Notes: a model not told the origin generated them from the sequence alone. Shown: positions 5,752 to 12,642, counted from the stretch's first letter. The stretch: 13,059 nt of DNA from Thermoplasmata archaeon (GCA_021163705.1 JAGGTO010000116.1:1-13059); one strand, 5' to 3'. Numbers and translations are program-made.

Positions 5752-7161
5752 ATGGATGAAGAACATAAGGTTAAATGGCCTTGGGTAGATGCACTGGGCG
5801 ATTATGCTGTGGTCCCGGTGCATCCCAAGGAGAGAAGAACACTGACCAATCAGTTTTTGGTGTTTACAGGTGTGCTGGCATGCATTGCTGCTCTGTGGGG
5901 CGGAGGTGCTCTTGGAACACAGCTAAACCTCACTAATTTGATCATTGCGGCCATAGTGGGCAGTGCTATCGTCTCAGTTATAGGTGCATTGACCGCTTAC
6001 ATTGGTGGTCACACAGGAACATCCACCTATGTTAATCTTTCAAGACCCTTTGGAAGATATGGAGGATTCCTGTGGGGATTAGCCGCTGCGGGTATTACTT
6101 GCGGTCTGGGATGGTTTGCTGTGGAAACCTGGCTCTTTGGAGTGATGATCCATGATCTTGCTCCCAACGCGTGGTGGGCCAATGTTGGTGTAGCATCCAT
6201 CTGGGGTGGTCTTCTGATGATGACCACCGCGGTAATAGGATACAAGGGTTTATCTTTTCTGAGCTACCTCACAGTGCCATTGTTCATCGTTTTAGCTGGT
6301 GTTGCCTTTGCGATGGGTGTATACCAGGGTGGGGGAATAGAGAAGATCTTCAGCATAAAGCCTGTGAATCCAGTGCCTCTATCTGTGGCTATTACATCGG
6401 TGGTTGGACTTTACATTGCTGGAGCCACGATCACCGCTGATGTGGGTAGATTTGCAAAGAGACCAAGAGATCCTGTGATAGCATGGGTAGTTCAGGTGAT
6501 GGTGATAATGCCCTACTTCCTGGTAGGTGCTGGAATGCTTACGCTGGGTATGGGTGGCACAAGAATAACTGCAGCACTTCTTATCGCAGGAGCAGGTCTT
6601 GGAGCCTATGCCATGGCGATATTCGGTCAGTGGACAACAAATGATAACAACCTGTACAGTGGTGCTCTGAACTGGGTTCTGCTGGTGCCTCTCAGCAAGA
6701 GAACGGTAACAATAATCGAAGGTGTAATAGGAACTGCCATAGCGGCATATGTGGGCTTTGCAGCAGGTGCAAGTTTAGATCCGTTTATTAACTTCCTTAA
6801 TATTCTGGGTAAGTTCGTGCCTGCAGTGGGTGGTGTGCTCATCGCCGATTTCTATGTGTACAGATGGTACAAGAAGATACCTGCACATGAGAGATATGCA
6901 TTGAAGATTGGAGAGAAGATAGGAGAGATCAACTGGGCAGGCTGGCTAAGCGCAATAGTTGGAGGTATTCTGGGTGGCTGGTATGTACCCGGAATTGCAG
7001 CTCTCAACTCGTTGATTCTGGGTTTTGTGTTCTATGCGATCATCGCTATTCTCTGCGATAAGGCAGGTATATCTCTGTACATAGGAAAGTACACTGTAAC
7101 TAAGTATGGACTTGCACCAACCTGGGTAGTCAAGAGATACGAGAGAGGTGAGAAACTATGA
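5752..7161 (+). CDS. NCS1-family nucleobase/hydantoin-type permease (CodB-like)
   Basis: A 469-residue inner-membrane transporter with about twelve predicted hydrophobic helices. The NCS1 (nucleobase-cation-symport-1) family imports cytosine, uracil, allantoin, thiamine or hydantoins with H+ or Na+. Diagnostic features are the cytoplasmic N-terminus followed by the first glycine-rich helix, TAYIGGHTGTSTYVNLSRPFG in the helix 2-3 region, FAKRPRDPV after a central helix, and WTTNDNNLYSGALNW, which is very like the CodB signature. The C-terminal half has GKFVPAVGGVLIADFYV, another family block. AAGGTGGTG at 5735-5743 is its ribosome binding site. Between a DUF917 gene and a hydantoin-racemase-type gene, a hydantoin or pyrimidine-like substrate is more likely than plain cytosine salvage, but the exact cargo cannot be read from sequence. 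Confidence 0.93.
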   Translation: MDEEHKVKWPWVDALGDYAVVPVHPKERRTLTNQFLVFTGVLACIAALWGGGALGTQLNLTNLIIAAIVGSAIVSVIGALTAYIGGHTGTSTYVNLSRPFGRYGGFLWGLAAAGITCGLGWFAVETWLFGVMIHDLAPNAWWANVGVASIWGGLLMMTTAVIGYKGLSFLSYLTVPLFIVLAGVAFAMGVYQGGGIEKIFSIKPVNPVPLSVAITSVVGLYIAGATITADVGRFAKRPRDPVIAWVVQVMVIMPYFLVGAGMLTLGMGGTRITAALLIAGAGLGAYAMAIFGQWTTNDNNLYSGALNWVLLVPLSKRTVTIIEGVIGTAIAAYVGFAAGASLDPFINFLNILGKFVPAVGGVLIADFYVYRWYKKIPAHERYALKIGEKIGEINWAGWLSAIVGGILGGWYVPGIAALNSLILGFVFYAIIAILCDKAGISLYIGKYTVTKYGLAPTWVVKRYERGEKL

Positions 7162-7559
7162 ATGTAGAGAGATATCTCCATCCAATATTTCTGATTTCCA
7201 TGGTTCTAGGAATAATCGGGGCAATAATGGGTGTCATTGTATGGGGTAAAGATCCCTATGCGGGCTTTCTCTGGCTTCTGATATCAGTGCCTATTGCCCT
7301 TTTCTCTCTGGGAGGTTCTCTCAGAGTAAAGATGGCAAAGGATATAGAAACCAAGGCTGGCATAGGAATACAGCATTCCTGGTGGGTTCTCTCCTTTGGA
7401 TTCTCCGGACTGATTCTCTTTCCAGCGCCCTTCTTCGTGCAGCATGGCGGTGCTGGCTATGCCTATTCAATGACTGTAATCTCCCTTATCTGGGTGATAC
7501 TTGGAATAATAGGGATTTACAAGCCACATGCCGACACAGGTGTATCCATAACAATTTAA
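7158..7559 (+). CDS. Small four-helix membrane protein coupled to the permease
   Basis: A 133-residue unrecognised membrane protein. Four hydrophobic segments are visible at about residues 9-29, 34-52, 74-94 and 104-121. They are separated by short loops, a basic/acidic loop SLRVKMAKDIETKAG, and HGGAGYAYS. Its ATG overlaps the permease stop as ATGA, with GAGAGGTGAG upstream, so the two are translated together and probably made in matched amounts. No cleavable signal peptide or known domain is seen. A role as a permease partner, regulator or stability factor is inferred from coupling only. NCS1 transporters normally need no second subunit, which makes this unusual. A T-rich tract follows the stop codon. 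Confidence 0.8.
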   Translation: MNVERYLHPIFLISMVLGIIGAIMGVIVWGKDPYAGFLWLLISVPIALFSLGGSLRVKMAKDIETKAGIGIQHSWWVLSFGFSGLILFPAPFFVQHGGAGYAYSMTVISLIWVILGIIGIYKPHADTGVSITI

Positions 7560-7561
7560 TC

Positions 7562-7577
7562 TTTTCTTTTTTATAAT
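7562..7577 (+). terminator. T-rich tract after the permease operon, possible terminator or TATA
   Basis: CTTTTCTTTTTTATAATT lies right after the stop of the small membrane protein. Oligo-T is the usual archaeal termination signal. The TTATAATT part could also be a weak TATA box for the racemase-type gene, but the predicted start site would remove most of that gene's Shine-Dalgarno, so partial readthrough is as likely. Confidence 0.35.
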
Positions 7578-7591
7578 TTCAACTATGAATA

Positions 7592-7599
7592 GAGGTGAT
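7592..7599 (+). promoter_or_regulatory. Shine-Dalgarno GAGGTGAT deciding the racemase start
   Basis: It lies three bases before the ATG at 7603. An earlier in-frame ATG at 7585 would place this motif inside the coding sequence and has no ribosome binding site of its own. Confidence 0.7.
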
Positions 7600-7602
7600 A
7601 AG

Positions 7603-8370
7603 ATGAGTTTTAGGATTCTAGATTTGATACCTGTGGTGATGAGTGATAGTTTGCAGAATACTCTCCTCGATAGAAAAAATTTGGGAGAGGAAATTAAAAG
7701 AAAGAGTAATGGCGCGATTGAGCTTGAGATAATCTCCTTATCCAAGGGAAGTTCTTCTCTTGAGTACAGCTATGATGAGGTATATAGCGGACCCTATATT
7801 CTTCAGAAGGTTAAGTGGGCTGAGGAGAAAGGATTCAACGCCGTGGTAATAGATTGCTTTTTTGATCCAATGTTAGATGCAGCAAGGGAGATAGTATCCA
7901 TCCCGGTTATTGGTCCTTGTGAAAGCTCCTTGAAAATTGCCTCACAATTGGCTCATAAATTCTCCATAATTTCTCCTACTCCGTCTGGCAATAGAATAGT
8001 ATGGGAGAACATTGAAAAGTATCATATGGAAAGAAAAATAGCATCGATTCGATTTCTGGATTTTGAAGTGCTTGAACTTGAAAGCAGGGAAGAAGATGTT
8101 AGAGAGAGACTGCTGAAAGAGAGTAAAAAGGCAATATTGGAGGATGATGCAGGTGCCATAGTTATGGGATGCACAGGTATGTCAACCTTTGCAAACTTTT
8201 TGCAGAAGGCCCTAAAGAAGGAGTTGGGGTATTACATACCCATGATAGAGCCCTTAAGAGCAGCTGTTTTCAATGCTATAAATATAGTGCTTATGGGAGT
8301 CACCCATAGCAGGAAGACCTATGCGTATCCTTCTGAGAAGAGGAGAATAGCGGACTGGGAAGATGGATGA
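7603..8370 (+). CDS. Asp/Glu/hydantoin racemase superfamily protein
   Basis: A 255-residue cytosolic protein of the Asp/Glu racemase superfamily, which inverts a chiral carbon using two cysteines without cofactor. The superfamily also includes maleate isomerases and arylmalonate decarboxylases. Cys85 (VVIDCFFDPML) and Cys190 (IVMGCTGMS) are at the spacing of the catalytic pair in hydantoin racemases (about 105 residues). VIGPCESSLKIA (103-114) and SIISPTPSG also match the family. MIEPLRAAV near the C-terminus is the usual substrate-carboxylate region. Hydantoin racemase is the favoured function because of the NCS1 permease and DUF917 neighbours, but the superfamily is hard to split by eye. 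It may be co-transcribed with the permease operon or start from its own weak promoter. Confidence 0.87.
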   Translation: MSFRILDLIPVVMSDSLQNTLLDRKNLGEEIKRKSNGAIELEIISLSKGSSSLEYSYDEVYSGPYILQKVKWAEEKGFNAVVIDCFFDPMLDAAREIVSIPVIGPCESSLKIASQLAHKFSIISPTPSGNRIVWENIEKYHMERKIASIRFLDFEVLELESREEDVRERLLKESKKAILEDDAGAIVMGCTGMSTFANFLQKALKKELGYYIPMIEPLRAAVFNAINIVLMGVTHSRKTYAYPSEKRRIADWEDG

Positions 8371-8420
8371 TCAAAAATATTTCTTATGTGATTTTATCGA
8401 CTGATAATCAGATGTAATTA

Positions 8421-8428
8421 TTTAAATA
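8421..8428 (+). promoter_or_regulatory. TATA box of the large archaellin gene (leaderless)
   Basis: TTTAAATA is centred 26.5 nt before the ATG at 8451, which fits a leaderless transcript. There is no Shine-Dalgarno in front of the ATG (TTGAAAAATTATG). Confidence 0.6.
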
Positions 8429-8450
8429 AGAAATAATAGCTTGAAAAATT

Positions 8451-10067
8451 ATGAGGAAGCTCTACCGCAAGGAAGAAGGTGATATAGGCATTGCAACTCT
8501 TATACTCTTCATTGCGATAATAATAGTTGCGGCCATAGCATCATCTCTGATAATCTATGTGGGGGTAACGCTACGGGAGCAGGGAGAGAAAGTAGCCTCT
8601 GATGCTACCACGCAAATTACAAGCTCTTTAAGAATTCTCAATATTCTTGGAGATAGGGATGTTGATGGTAAGGATCCCTCTGTCATAGGTGTTAAAGCTC
8701 CCATTCAAGTGGATAGAGAGAAGCCTACAGGAGGATTAATAATAAATGTTACAGTGAATTCCACAGATCCCCTCTATGTAAAAATACTATGGAATTCAGC
8801 CATAGATACTGGCACAGGTATGGCCATGGAGAAGATTTACAGAGTGAGTGGAGATCCTACCACTTTAAAATATGTACTTCAGGATGAAAATTATATTGTT
8901 ACCCTTGGCACTCTTGTAGCCACATTAACTGAGGGTTTTGGGGATAATCGGGTATATCTGGATTATGGTGTTGAATCTGGGAATACATATGGTTATGCGA
9001 TAATAGGCTATGACAGGGCAGGCAATCATATTCTTTATTCTGCTATAAATCAAACGGTAACGATAACTACGGGCACAAAGGATACATCTTCTCCATCTGG
9101 AAATATAGAGTCAATAAAACAGGCTGGATATGGTGTGTTAATTTCCTGGACTGCAAGCGATTCTGGAAGTGGACTTGCATATCAGAAAATTTACAGATAC
9201 AGGGAACAGATAACTGGAAGCAATGTGAATAATACAACGCTCATTGCCACGGTTGGGCCAGATGTAAGAACATACATGGATTATCCCTCATCCGGTGGAA
9301 CCTGGTACTATGCAATAGTGGGATATGATAGGGCCGGAAACTATGCCCTTTACACTGCTTCTACCGATAGTATTGAGGTAACCACATATGATAATTCATC
9401 CCCAGAGAATGTTGTGGGATTAAGAGGGGAGAGCTCACAGTATTCAATACATCTTGAATGGTCACCCTCCAGTGATGGAGAGAGTGGTATAAAGGGTTAT
9501 TTCATCTACAGAAGCACAGATTATCTTAGATTAACCACTCCTGAGATATTCAATAGTGAGTCCTATGCCTTTGTAACTACCACATATTTTGATGATTACA
9601 ATTATATGCCCTATCAGACATATTACTATGCAGTAGTTCCGGTGGATAATGCAAGTAACTATGCGGAGATAATAGCACCCCAGAACTCCATACAGGTACT
9701 TGAGATAAAGCTCTCTTTAGGACCTGGCTCCAAGCCTGTGGATTTCAACACAGTAATTGTTGAGCTTACCGATGGGAAGATAGAAGCATCTCTCAAGTTG
9801 AATTCCAGCGGATTTGGGGTTCAAGCGGCGGATGCAAATCACTATGGAACGGAAGTAATAAATGATCCTACTGGGGAATTCACCCAGAGTTATATACTCG
9901 ATGAGGGAGCAATAATAATTATGTACATCAATGCGAGAAAGGTGGGTTTAACTCTCACACCACAGACAAAACTCACAATGAAGATAATACCTGGGATGGG
10001 AGTTCCAATATACAAGGTGATAAATATACCCTCCATAATGTTAAATAGGTATGTTCAGATATACTGA
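8451..10067 (+). CDS. Giant archaellin-like protein with three inserted FnIII-like repeats
   Basis: A 538-residue secreted filament-type protein. Residues 1-10 (MRKLYRKEEG) are a class III signal peptide for the FlaK/PibD prepilin peptidase. DIGIATLILFIAIIIVAAIA (11-30) is the archaellin N-terminal helix that forms the filament core, and RILNILGDRDVDG (61-73) matches the end of that helix and its loop. Three fibronectin-III-like units follow at about 95-207, 212-312 and 316-416. They share an SxW/EW..S..GSG....IYR block and a Y.DY...Y.YAI.GYDRAGN block. Residues 417-538, starting LEIKLSLGPGSKPVDF and containing IIPGMGVPIYKV and the final VQIY, resemble the archaellin beta-domain. Typical archaellins are about 200 residues, so the repeats sit in the linker joining helix to beta-domain. 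Several N-x-S/T sequons fit surface glycosylation. No other archaellum genes are present. It could be a minor or capping archaellin, an adhesive filament, or a pilin-anchored adhesin. Confidence 0.85.
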   Translation: MRKLYRKEEGDIGIATLILFIAIIIVAAIASSLIIYVGVTLREQGEKVASDATTQITSSLRILNILGDRDVDGKDPSVIGVKAPIQVDREKPTGGLIINVTVNSTDPLYVKILWNSAIDTGTGMAMEKIYRVSGDPTTLKYVLQDENYIVTLGTLVATLTEGFGDNRVYLDYGVESGNTYGYAIIGYDRAGNHILYSAINQTVTITTGTKDTSSPSGNIESIKQAGYGVLISWTASDSGSGLAYQKIYRYREQITGSNVNNTTLIATVGPDVRTYMDYPSSGGTWYYAIVGYDRAGNYALYTASTDSIEVTTYDNSSPENVVGLRGESSQYSIHLEWSPSSDGESGIKGYFIYRSTDYLRLTTPEIFNSESYAFVTTTYFDDYNYMPYQTYYYAVVPVDNASNYAEIIAPQNSIQVLEIKLSLGPGSKPVDFNTVIVELTDGKIEASLKLNSSGFGVQAADANHYGTEVINDPTGEFTQSYILDEGAIIIMYINARKVGLTLTPQTKLTMKIIPGMGVPIYKVINIPSIMLNRYVQIY

Positions 10068-10076
10068 GGAATGCCT

Positions 10077-10472
10077 ATGTTAGATAGAAAAAAGAAGGAG
10101 AGGATACAAAAGCTCATGGAGCGTGCGTATGCCCTAGGATTTGAGGTAGGTTACTACAAACACTACGAATCAGTTGGTTGGGTCAAGAGAGAGCTAAGAA
10201 GGATAGAGGAAGAGGCAAAGAAGCTTGGAATATGGGAAAAGATACTGGAGATATACAGAAGAGGACGGGCTGACGGAGAGAGAAAAAGAGCAATGTTCCT
10301 AATAGAGGGAGAGGCAAGAGCTGAAACTTCAGGAGGAAGAGGGAGAGTTAGGGGTATAGAGGAAGAGGAAAGAAGGACACCTATTGCAAGGGTAATAATA
10401 AGATGGAAGGCGCATAGACGCCCTCCAATGATTCGCCTTCCCTCATTTTTGAGAAGAAGAAATCAGTTTTGA
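10077..10472 (+). CDS. Small basic helical protein, unknown, in operon with the archaellin
   Basis: A 131-residue protein I do not recognise. The first 80 residues are strongly helical and charged (RKKKERIQKLMERAYALGFE, then VKRELRRIEEEAKKLG and RRGRADGERKRA), compatible with a coiled coil. The rest is a Gly/Arg/Glu-rich linker and a basic tail ending RLPSFLRRRNQF. No signal peptide or transmembrane segment is seen, so it is probably cytoplasmic. An ATG at 10071 is in frame, but TGAGG at 10065-10069 overlaps the archaellin stop and is correctly spaced for the ATG at 10077. The gap to the archaellin gene is under ten bases, so translation is likely coupled. A chaperone or regulator of the archaellin-like protein is a guess from position only. 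Confidence 0.7.
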   Translation: MLDRKKKERIQKLMERAYALGFEVGYYKHYESVGWVKRELRRIEEEAKKLGIWEKILEIYRRGRADGERKRAMFLIEGEARAETSGGRGRVRGIEEEERRTPIARVIIRWKAHRRPPMIRLPSFLRRRNQF

Positions 10473-10501
10473 TTACATCAAGAGATTTTCATGCCAATTT
10501 C

Positions 10502-10508
10502 TTTAAAT
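10502..10508 (+). promoter_or_regulatory. Candidate TATA box in the convergent gap
   Basis: TTTAAAT is centred about 26 nt before the ATG at 10531, the leaderless distance used by other genes here. It is weak evidence that something is transcribed from this gap. Confidence 0.35.
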
Positions 10509-10530
10509 GGGGGTAGGGGAATGAGCAACT

Positions 10531-10623
10531 ATGGAAGAGATGAAAAGGGGTACCTGGATCAAAATATACGATAAGAAACTCCGTAGAGAGCTAGAAGGTA
10601 TCTCTCTTCAAAAGTCTTTTTAA
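10531..10623 (+). CDS. Possible 30-codon leaderless ORF or gene remnant
   Basis: The frame encodes a 30-residue peptide starting MEEMKRGTWIKIYDKKLRRE and ending in QKSF. It has a candidate TATA box at leaderless spacing and archaeal-looking composition (Lys, Arg, Glu, Ile). It ends 33 bp into the 3' end of the converging zinc-ribbon gene. It may be a true microprotein, the stump of a longer gene whose 3' part was lost, or chance. A second short frame from 10521 (17 codons) follows GGGGTAGGGGA. No homology can be claimed. Confidence 0.3.
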   Translation: MEEMKRGTWIKIYDKKLRRELEGISLQKSF

Positions 10624-11268
10624 AGCCTTCATACTATCTTTTTGTGGTACAAATAGAATTTCACCCTTTGGAGATCTGTTGTATAGTAGGCGGACATTAA
10701 GAAACATTCTATTCTTTACACTTCCCACTTCAGATAGAAGGTAGTTCATCATGGAGGGTATGCTATCATAGGCCACATCGATTTCCCTTACCTCGATATC
10801 TCCTCCCAGTCTTTCTCTAAACATCTTTGCTATGCTCTCCCCGAATTTATAGAGAGAAATTACGGTATTGCTCTCCTTGTAGATATCCTTAACTCTTGTT
10901 GCATCCTTCTCTGGTATGAGAGTAAATAATGTGCCATTTACTCCACCCTCGAAATCCACAAATATTCCGTAGACCCTTTCATCTTCCTCATATTTGGAGA
11001 GGATCTCCTCAATGTTCCTTACCCCGCTAAATACCGATTCTATTTTTCCCGAGAATACATCTTTGGCCACGGATTCTGCCACATCCTTCATTCTCTCTCC
11101 CAATCTGTTTATCTCCTCCTCAGTGAGCTGGTCCGGAGCTATGAGATCTCTCATATCTATTATGGTCTCCTCAGAGGGATAGAAAACTATGCCACAGGAA
11201 TTACATCTATAGCTTCCCGTTTTGAGCTTCGTAACATCCTCAGAGCCACACAATGGGCATTTTACCAT
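10591..11268 (-). CDS. Zinc-ribbon protein with possible CheC-like domain
   Basis: A 225-residue cytoplasmic protein. The N-terminus is a four-cysteine zinc ribbon: CPLCG (Cys4, Cys7) and CNSCG (Cys22, Cys25). After an acidic linker, about residues 52-225 show two alpha/beta halves, each ending in a strand-turn of the type NGTLFTLIPEKDA and KGEILFVPQKDS. This internal duplication and secondary-structure order remind me of CheC/CheX phosphatases. The ExxN catalytic signature is not seen, since the equivalent stretch reads SLYKFGESIAKM, so phosphatase activity is doubtful. The ATG is preceded by AAGGTGTGAG, overlapping the stop of the KaiC-like gene three bases upstream, so the two are an operon. 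A protein- or nucleic-acid-binding sensor working with the ATPase is a reasonable inference. The zinc ribbon is confident; the second domain is tentative. Confidence 0.75.
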   Translation of the reverse strand: MVKCPLCGSEDVTKLKTGSYRCNSCGIVFYPSEETIIDMRDLIAPDQLTEEEINRLGERMKDVAESVAKDVFSGKIESVFSGVRNIEEILSKYEEDERVYGIFVDFEGGVNGTLFTLIPEKDATRVKDIYKESNTVISLYKFGESIAKMFRERLGGDIEVREIDVAYDSIPSMMNYLLSEVGSVKNRMFLNVRLLYNRSPKGEILFVPQKDSMKALKRLLKRDTF

Positions 11269-11271
11269 ATC

Positions 11272-11979
11272 TCACACCTTCGTTGGATATACTCTAATTC
11301 CATCTGCAGTTATGTCCATCTTATACATATCACAATTATGCTTTGTCCCCCTCATCTTTATCACTTGAATTGCCCGTACCATATTATGGCCATTGAGAAA
11401 GTTGTGCAGAAAAATTACACCATGGGAGAGATAATGCTCAGGACTGTAATTTGATAAATCGGTCATCTCGGAAAGTATGAGTGTTGTAACCTTCAAATCC
11501 TTTAAGCTGCGAAAAAATCTGGCAATCTCTCTATTTTGTTCCTCCCTCTCTCCACTTCCGAATTTTAGTGTGAGAATTGAATCTATCACCAGTCTTTTTA
11601 TGTTTCTCGTTTTAACAATGGCACTAATCTTTTTGAATACTTCCTGTGCATATGTGTGACCTATGCTTCTCACATCTTTAACTGCCTGAAAATACTGGAT
11701 GCTCAGTGGCCCCATATCCACAAAAAGTATCATTCCCGTTACTGTGTATCTTCTCAATCCAAAATTAAAGGTGGACATATCTTCAATTAGGCTTTTTGGA
11801 TCCTCAGTTAAGGACACAAAGAGTCCTCTTTCACCTTCTCTTGCGCCCTGTATGAGAAATTGAACTCCAAATGTACTTTTTCCAGATCCAGGTGGACCTG
11901 CAACAATATACACTCTATTGGGAACAAGTCCACCCTGGATGAGATCATCAAATCCAGAGATACCTGTGCGAATTCTCAT
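11272..11979 (-). CDS. Single-domain KaiC/RadA-like RecA-fold ATPase
   Basis: A 235-residue ATPase of the KaiC family, a RecA-fold group common in archaea that includes ArlH/FlaH and many signalling ATPases. It opens MRIRTGISGFDDLIQGGLVP, the usual 'TGI.gLD.ll.GG.p' start. Walker A is GPPGSGKST (28-36). FVSLTEDP (54-61) carries the acidic pair found where KaiC proteins place catalytic glutamates. Walker B is RLVIDS with Asp133. The C-terminal MRGTKH...DITADGIRVYP (209-231) is the typical family ending. The length matches one KaiC domain, not the two of cyanobacterial KaiC. The start codon lacks a Shine-Dalgarno and lies about 26 nt after TTAAATAA, so the transcript is probably leaderless. It is the first gene of an operon with the zinc-ribbon protein. 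A link to the nearby archaellin-like gene is attractive but unproven. Confidence 0.9.
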   Translation of the reverse strand: MRIRTGISGFDDLIQGGLVPNRVYIVAGPPGSGKSTFGVQFLIQGAREGERGLFVSLTEDPKSLIEDMSTFNFGLRRYTVTGMILFVDMGPLSIQYFQAVKDVRSIGHTYAQEVFKKISAIVKTRNIKRLVIDSILTLKFGSGEREEQNREIARFFRSLKDLKVTTLILSEMTDLSNYSPEHYLSHGVIFLHNFLNGHNMVRAIQVIKMRGTKHNCDMYKMDITADGIRVYPTKV

Positions 11980-12000
11980 TGATATAAAAACTTCTCTTCT

Positions 12001-12008
12001 TTATTTAA
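12001..12008 (-). promoter_or_regulatory. TATA box of the KaiC-like operon (leaderless)
   Basis: TTAAATAA on the minus strand is centred 25.5 nt before the ATG at 11979, with no ribosome binding site between. Confidence 0.6.
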
Positions 12009-12082
12009 GGTTTGTGCAGTGATTATTAAAGATGAAAATAAAAAATTATGTCTCTTTTTGCTAAACAGCTTGTATTGTACTT

Positions 12083-12105
12083 AACGTTCTGGGGATATGT
12101 GAAGT
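12083..12105 (+). repeat. Left copy of a 23-bp exact direct repeat flanking HicAB
   Basis: It begins AACGTTCTGG and ends TATGTGAAGT and is identical to 12721-12743, 638 bp to the right. A degenerate companion follows at 12117-12145 (AAATTTAGGCG then GCACGGA). The companion of the right copy, AAATTTGGGCG then CCACGGA, precedes it instead. This order fits a repeat array into which the toxin-antitoxin pair was placed. Confidence 0.8.
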
Positions 12106-12156
12106 TTGTGGAAGCAAATTTAGGCGGATTGACAAAGGCACGGAGCTAGATAAGCC

Positions 12157-12405
12157 TTACATCTTTTTAAGCAATTCAATAAGTTTCTCTTTGGGAATAT
12201 TGTTCCACATAGATACCTTTGAAAGAATATCATTTAGAGTGCCTTTTGTTATTTCTCTATGTTTTGGCACAGTTATATTATGCTCACCTATTTCTGTTTC
12301 TTTTCTTAAACGAACATGGCTTCCTTTTTGTCTAACAATCTCATACCCCAAGTTGATGAGGAGTTTTATTAATTTATCACCGCTAATGACCGGCAGCTTT
12401 GGCAA
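12157..12405 (-). CDS. hicA: HicA-family mRNA interferase toxin
   Basis: An 82-residue YcfA/HicA-type toxin with the dsRNA-binding fold. HicA cleaves mRNA and tmRNA, arresting translation until bound by HicB. The sequence shows VISGDKLIKLLINLGYEIVR, then GSHVRLRK with the catalytic His30, and ITVPKHREITKGTLNDIL (44-61), which is the family's second conserved block. The start is TTG, the first usable codon after an in-frame stop, with GAGGTG upstream, and it lies inside the 3' end of hicB with a 23-bp overlap. The antitoxin gene is thus first and the toxin second, the less classical order but common in archaea and cyanobacteria. It has a TTG start and overlap that would keep toxin levels below antitoxin levels. 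Confidence 0.9.
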   Translation of the reverse strand: MPKLPVISGDKLIKLLINLGYEIVRQKGSHVRLRKETEIGEHNITVPKHREITKGTLNDILSKVSMWNNIPKEKLIELLKKM

Positions 12406-12607
12406 CTGGATGCACCTCTATTTCGGATATTGATAGAATTCTTACTTCTTCGCCTTTTTCCAATAAATCTCCAAAATGCACTTCAACTGCCTCTTTAATA
12501 TTTTCCATCAATTCATCCAATGTTTTACCCTGCGTAAAGATATCCTCGCCAATCCCTCTCGCACACCAGTATTCACCGTCATTATATATCTCAAATTTCA
12601 CAAGCAT
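12383..12607 (-). CDS. hicB: HicB-family antitoxin (short form)
   Basis: A 74-residue HicB-type antitoxin. It has the partial RNase H-like fold typical of the family: FEIYNDGEYWCARGIGEDI followed by TQGKTLDELMENIKEAVEVH (25-44), matching the conserved 'y.a..p....f.tQG.TleEa..ni.eai' pattern. There is no added C-terminal HTH or RHH DNA-binding domain, unlike longer HicB proteins, so autoregulation by this protein alone is uncertain. An ATG start follows GGTGATAAGG, and ATTAAAAT at 12643-12650 could be its TATA box. It overlaps hicA by 23 bp. Confidence 0.88.
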   Translation of the reverse strand: MLVKFEIYNDGEYWCARGIGEDIFTQGKTLDELMENIKEAVEVHFGDLLEKGEEVRILSISEIEVHPVAKAAGH

Positions 12608-12642
12608 AGCCTTATCACCATGCCTACCTATGCTCTTATGGT

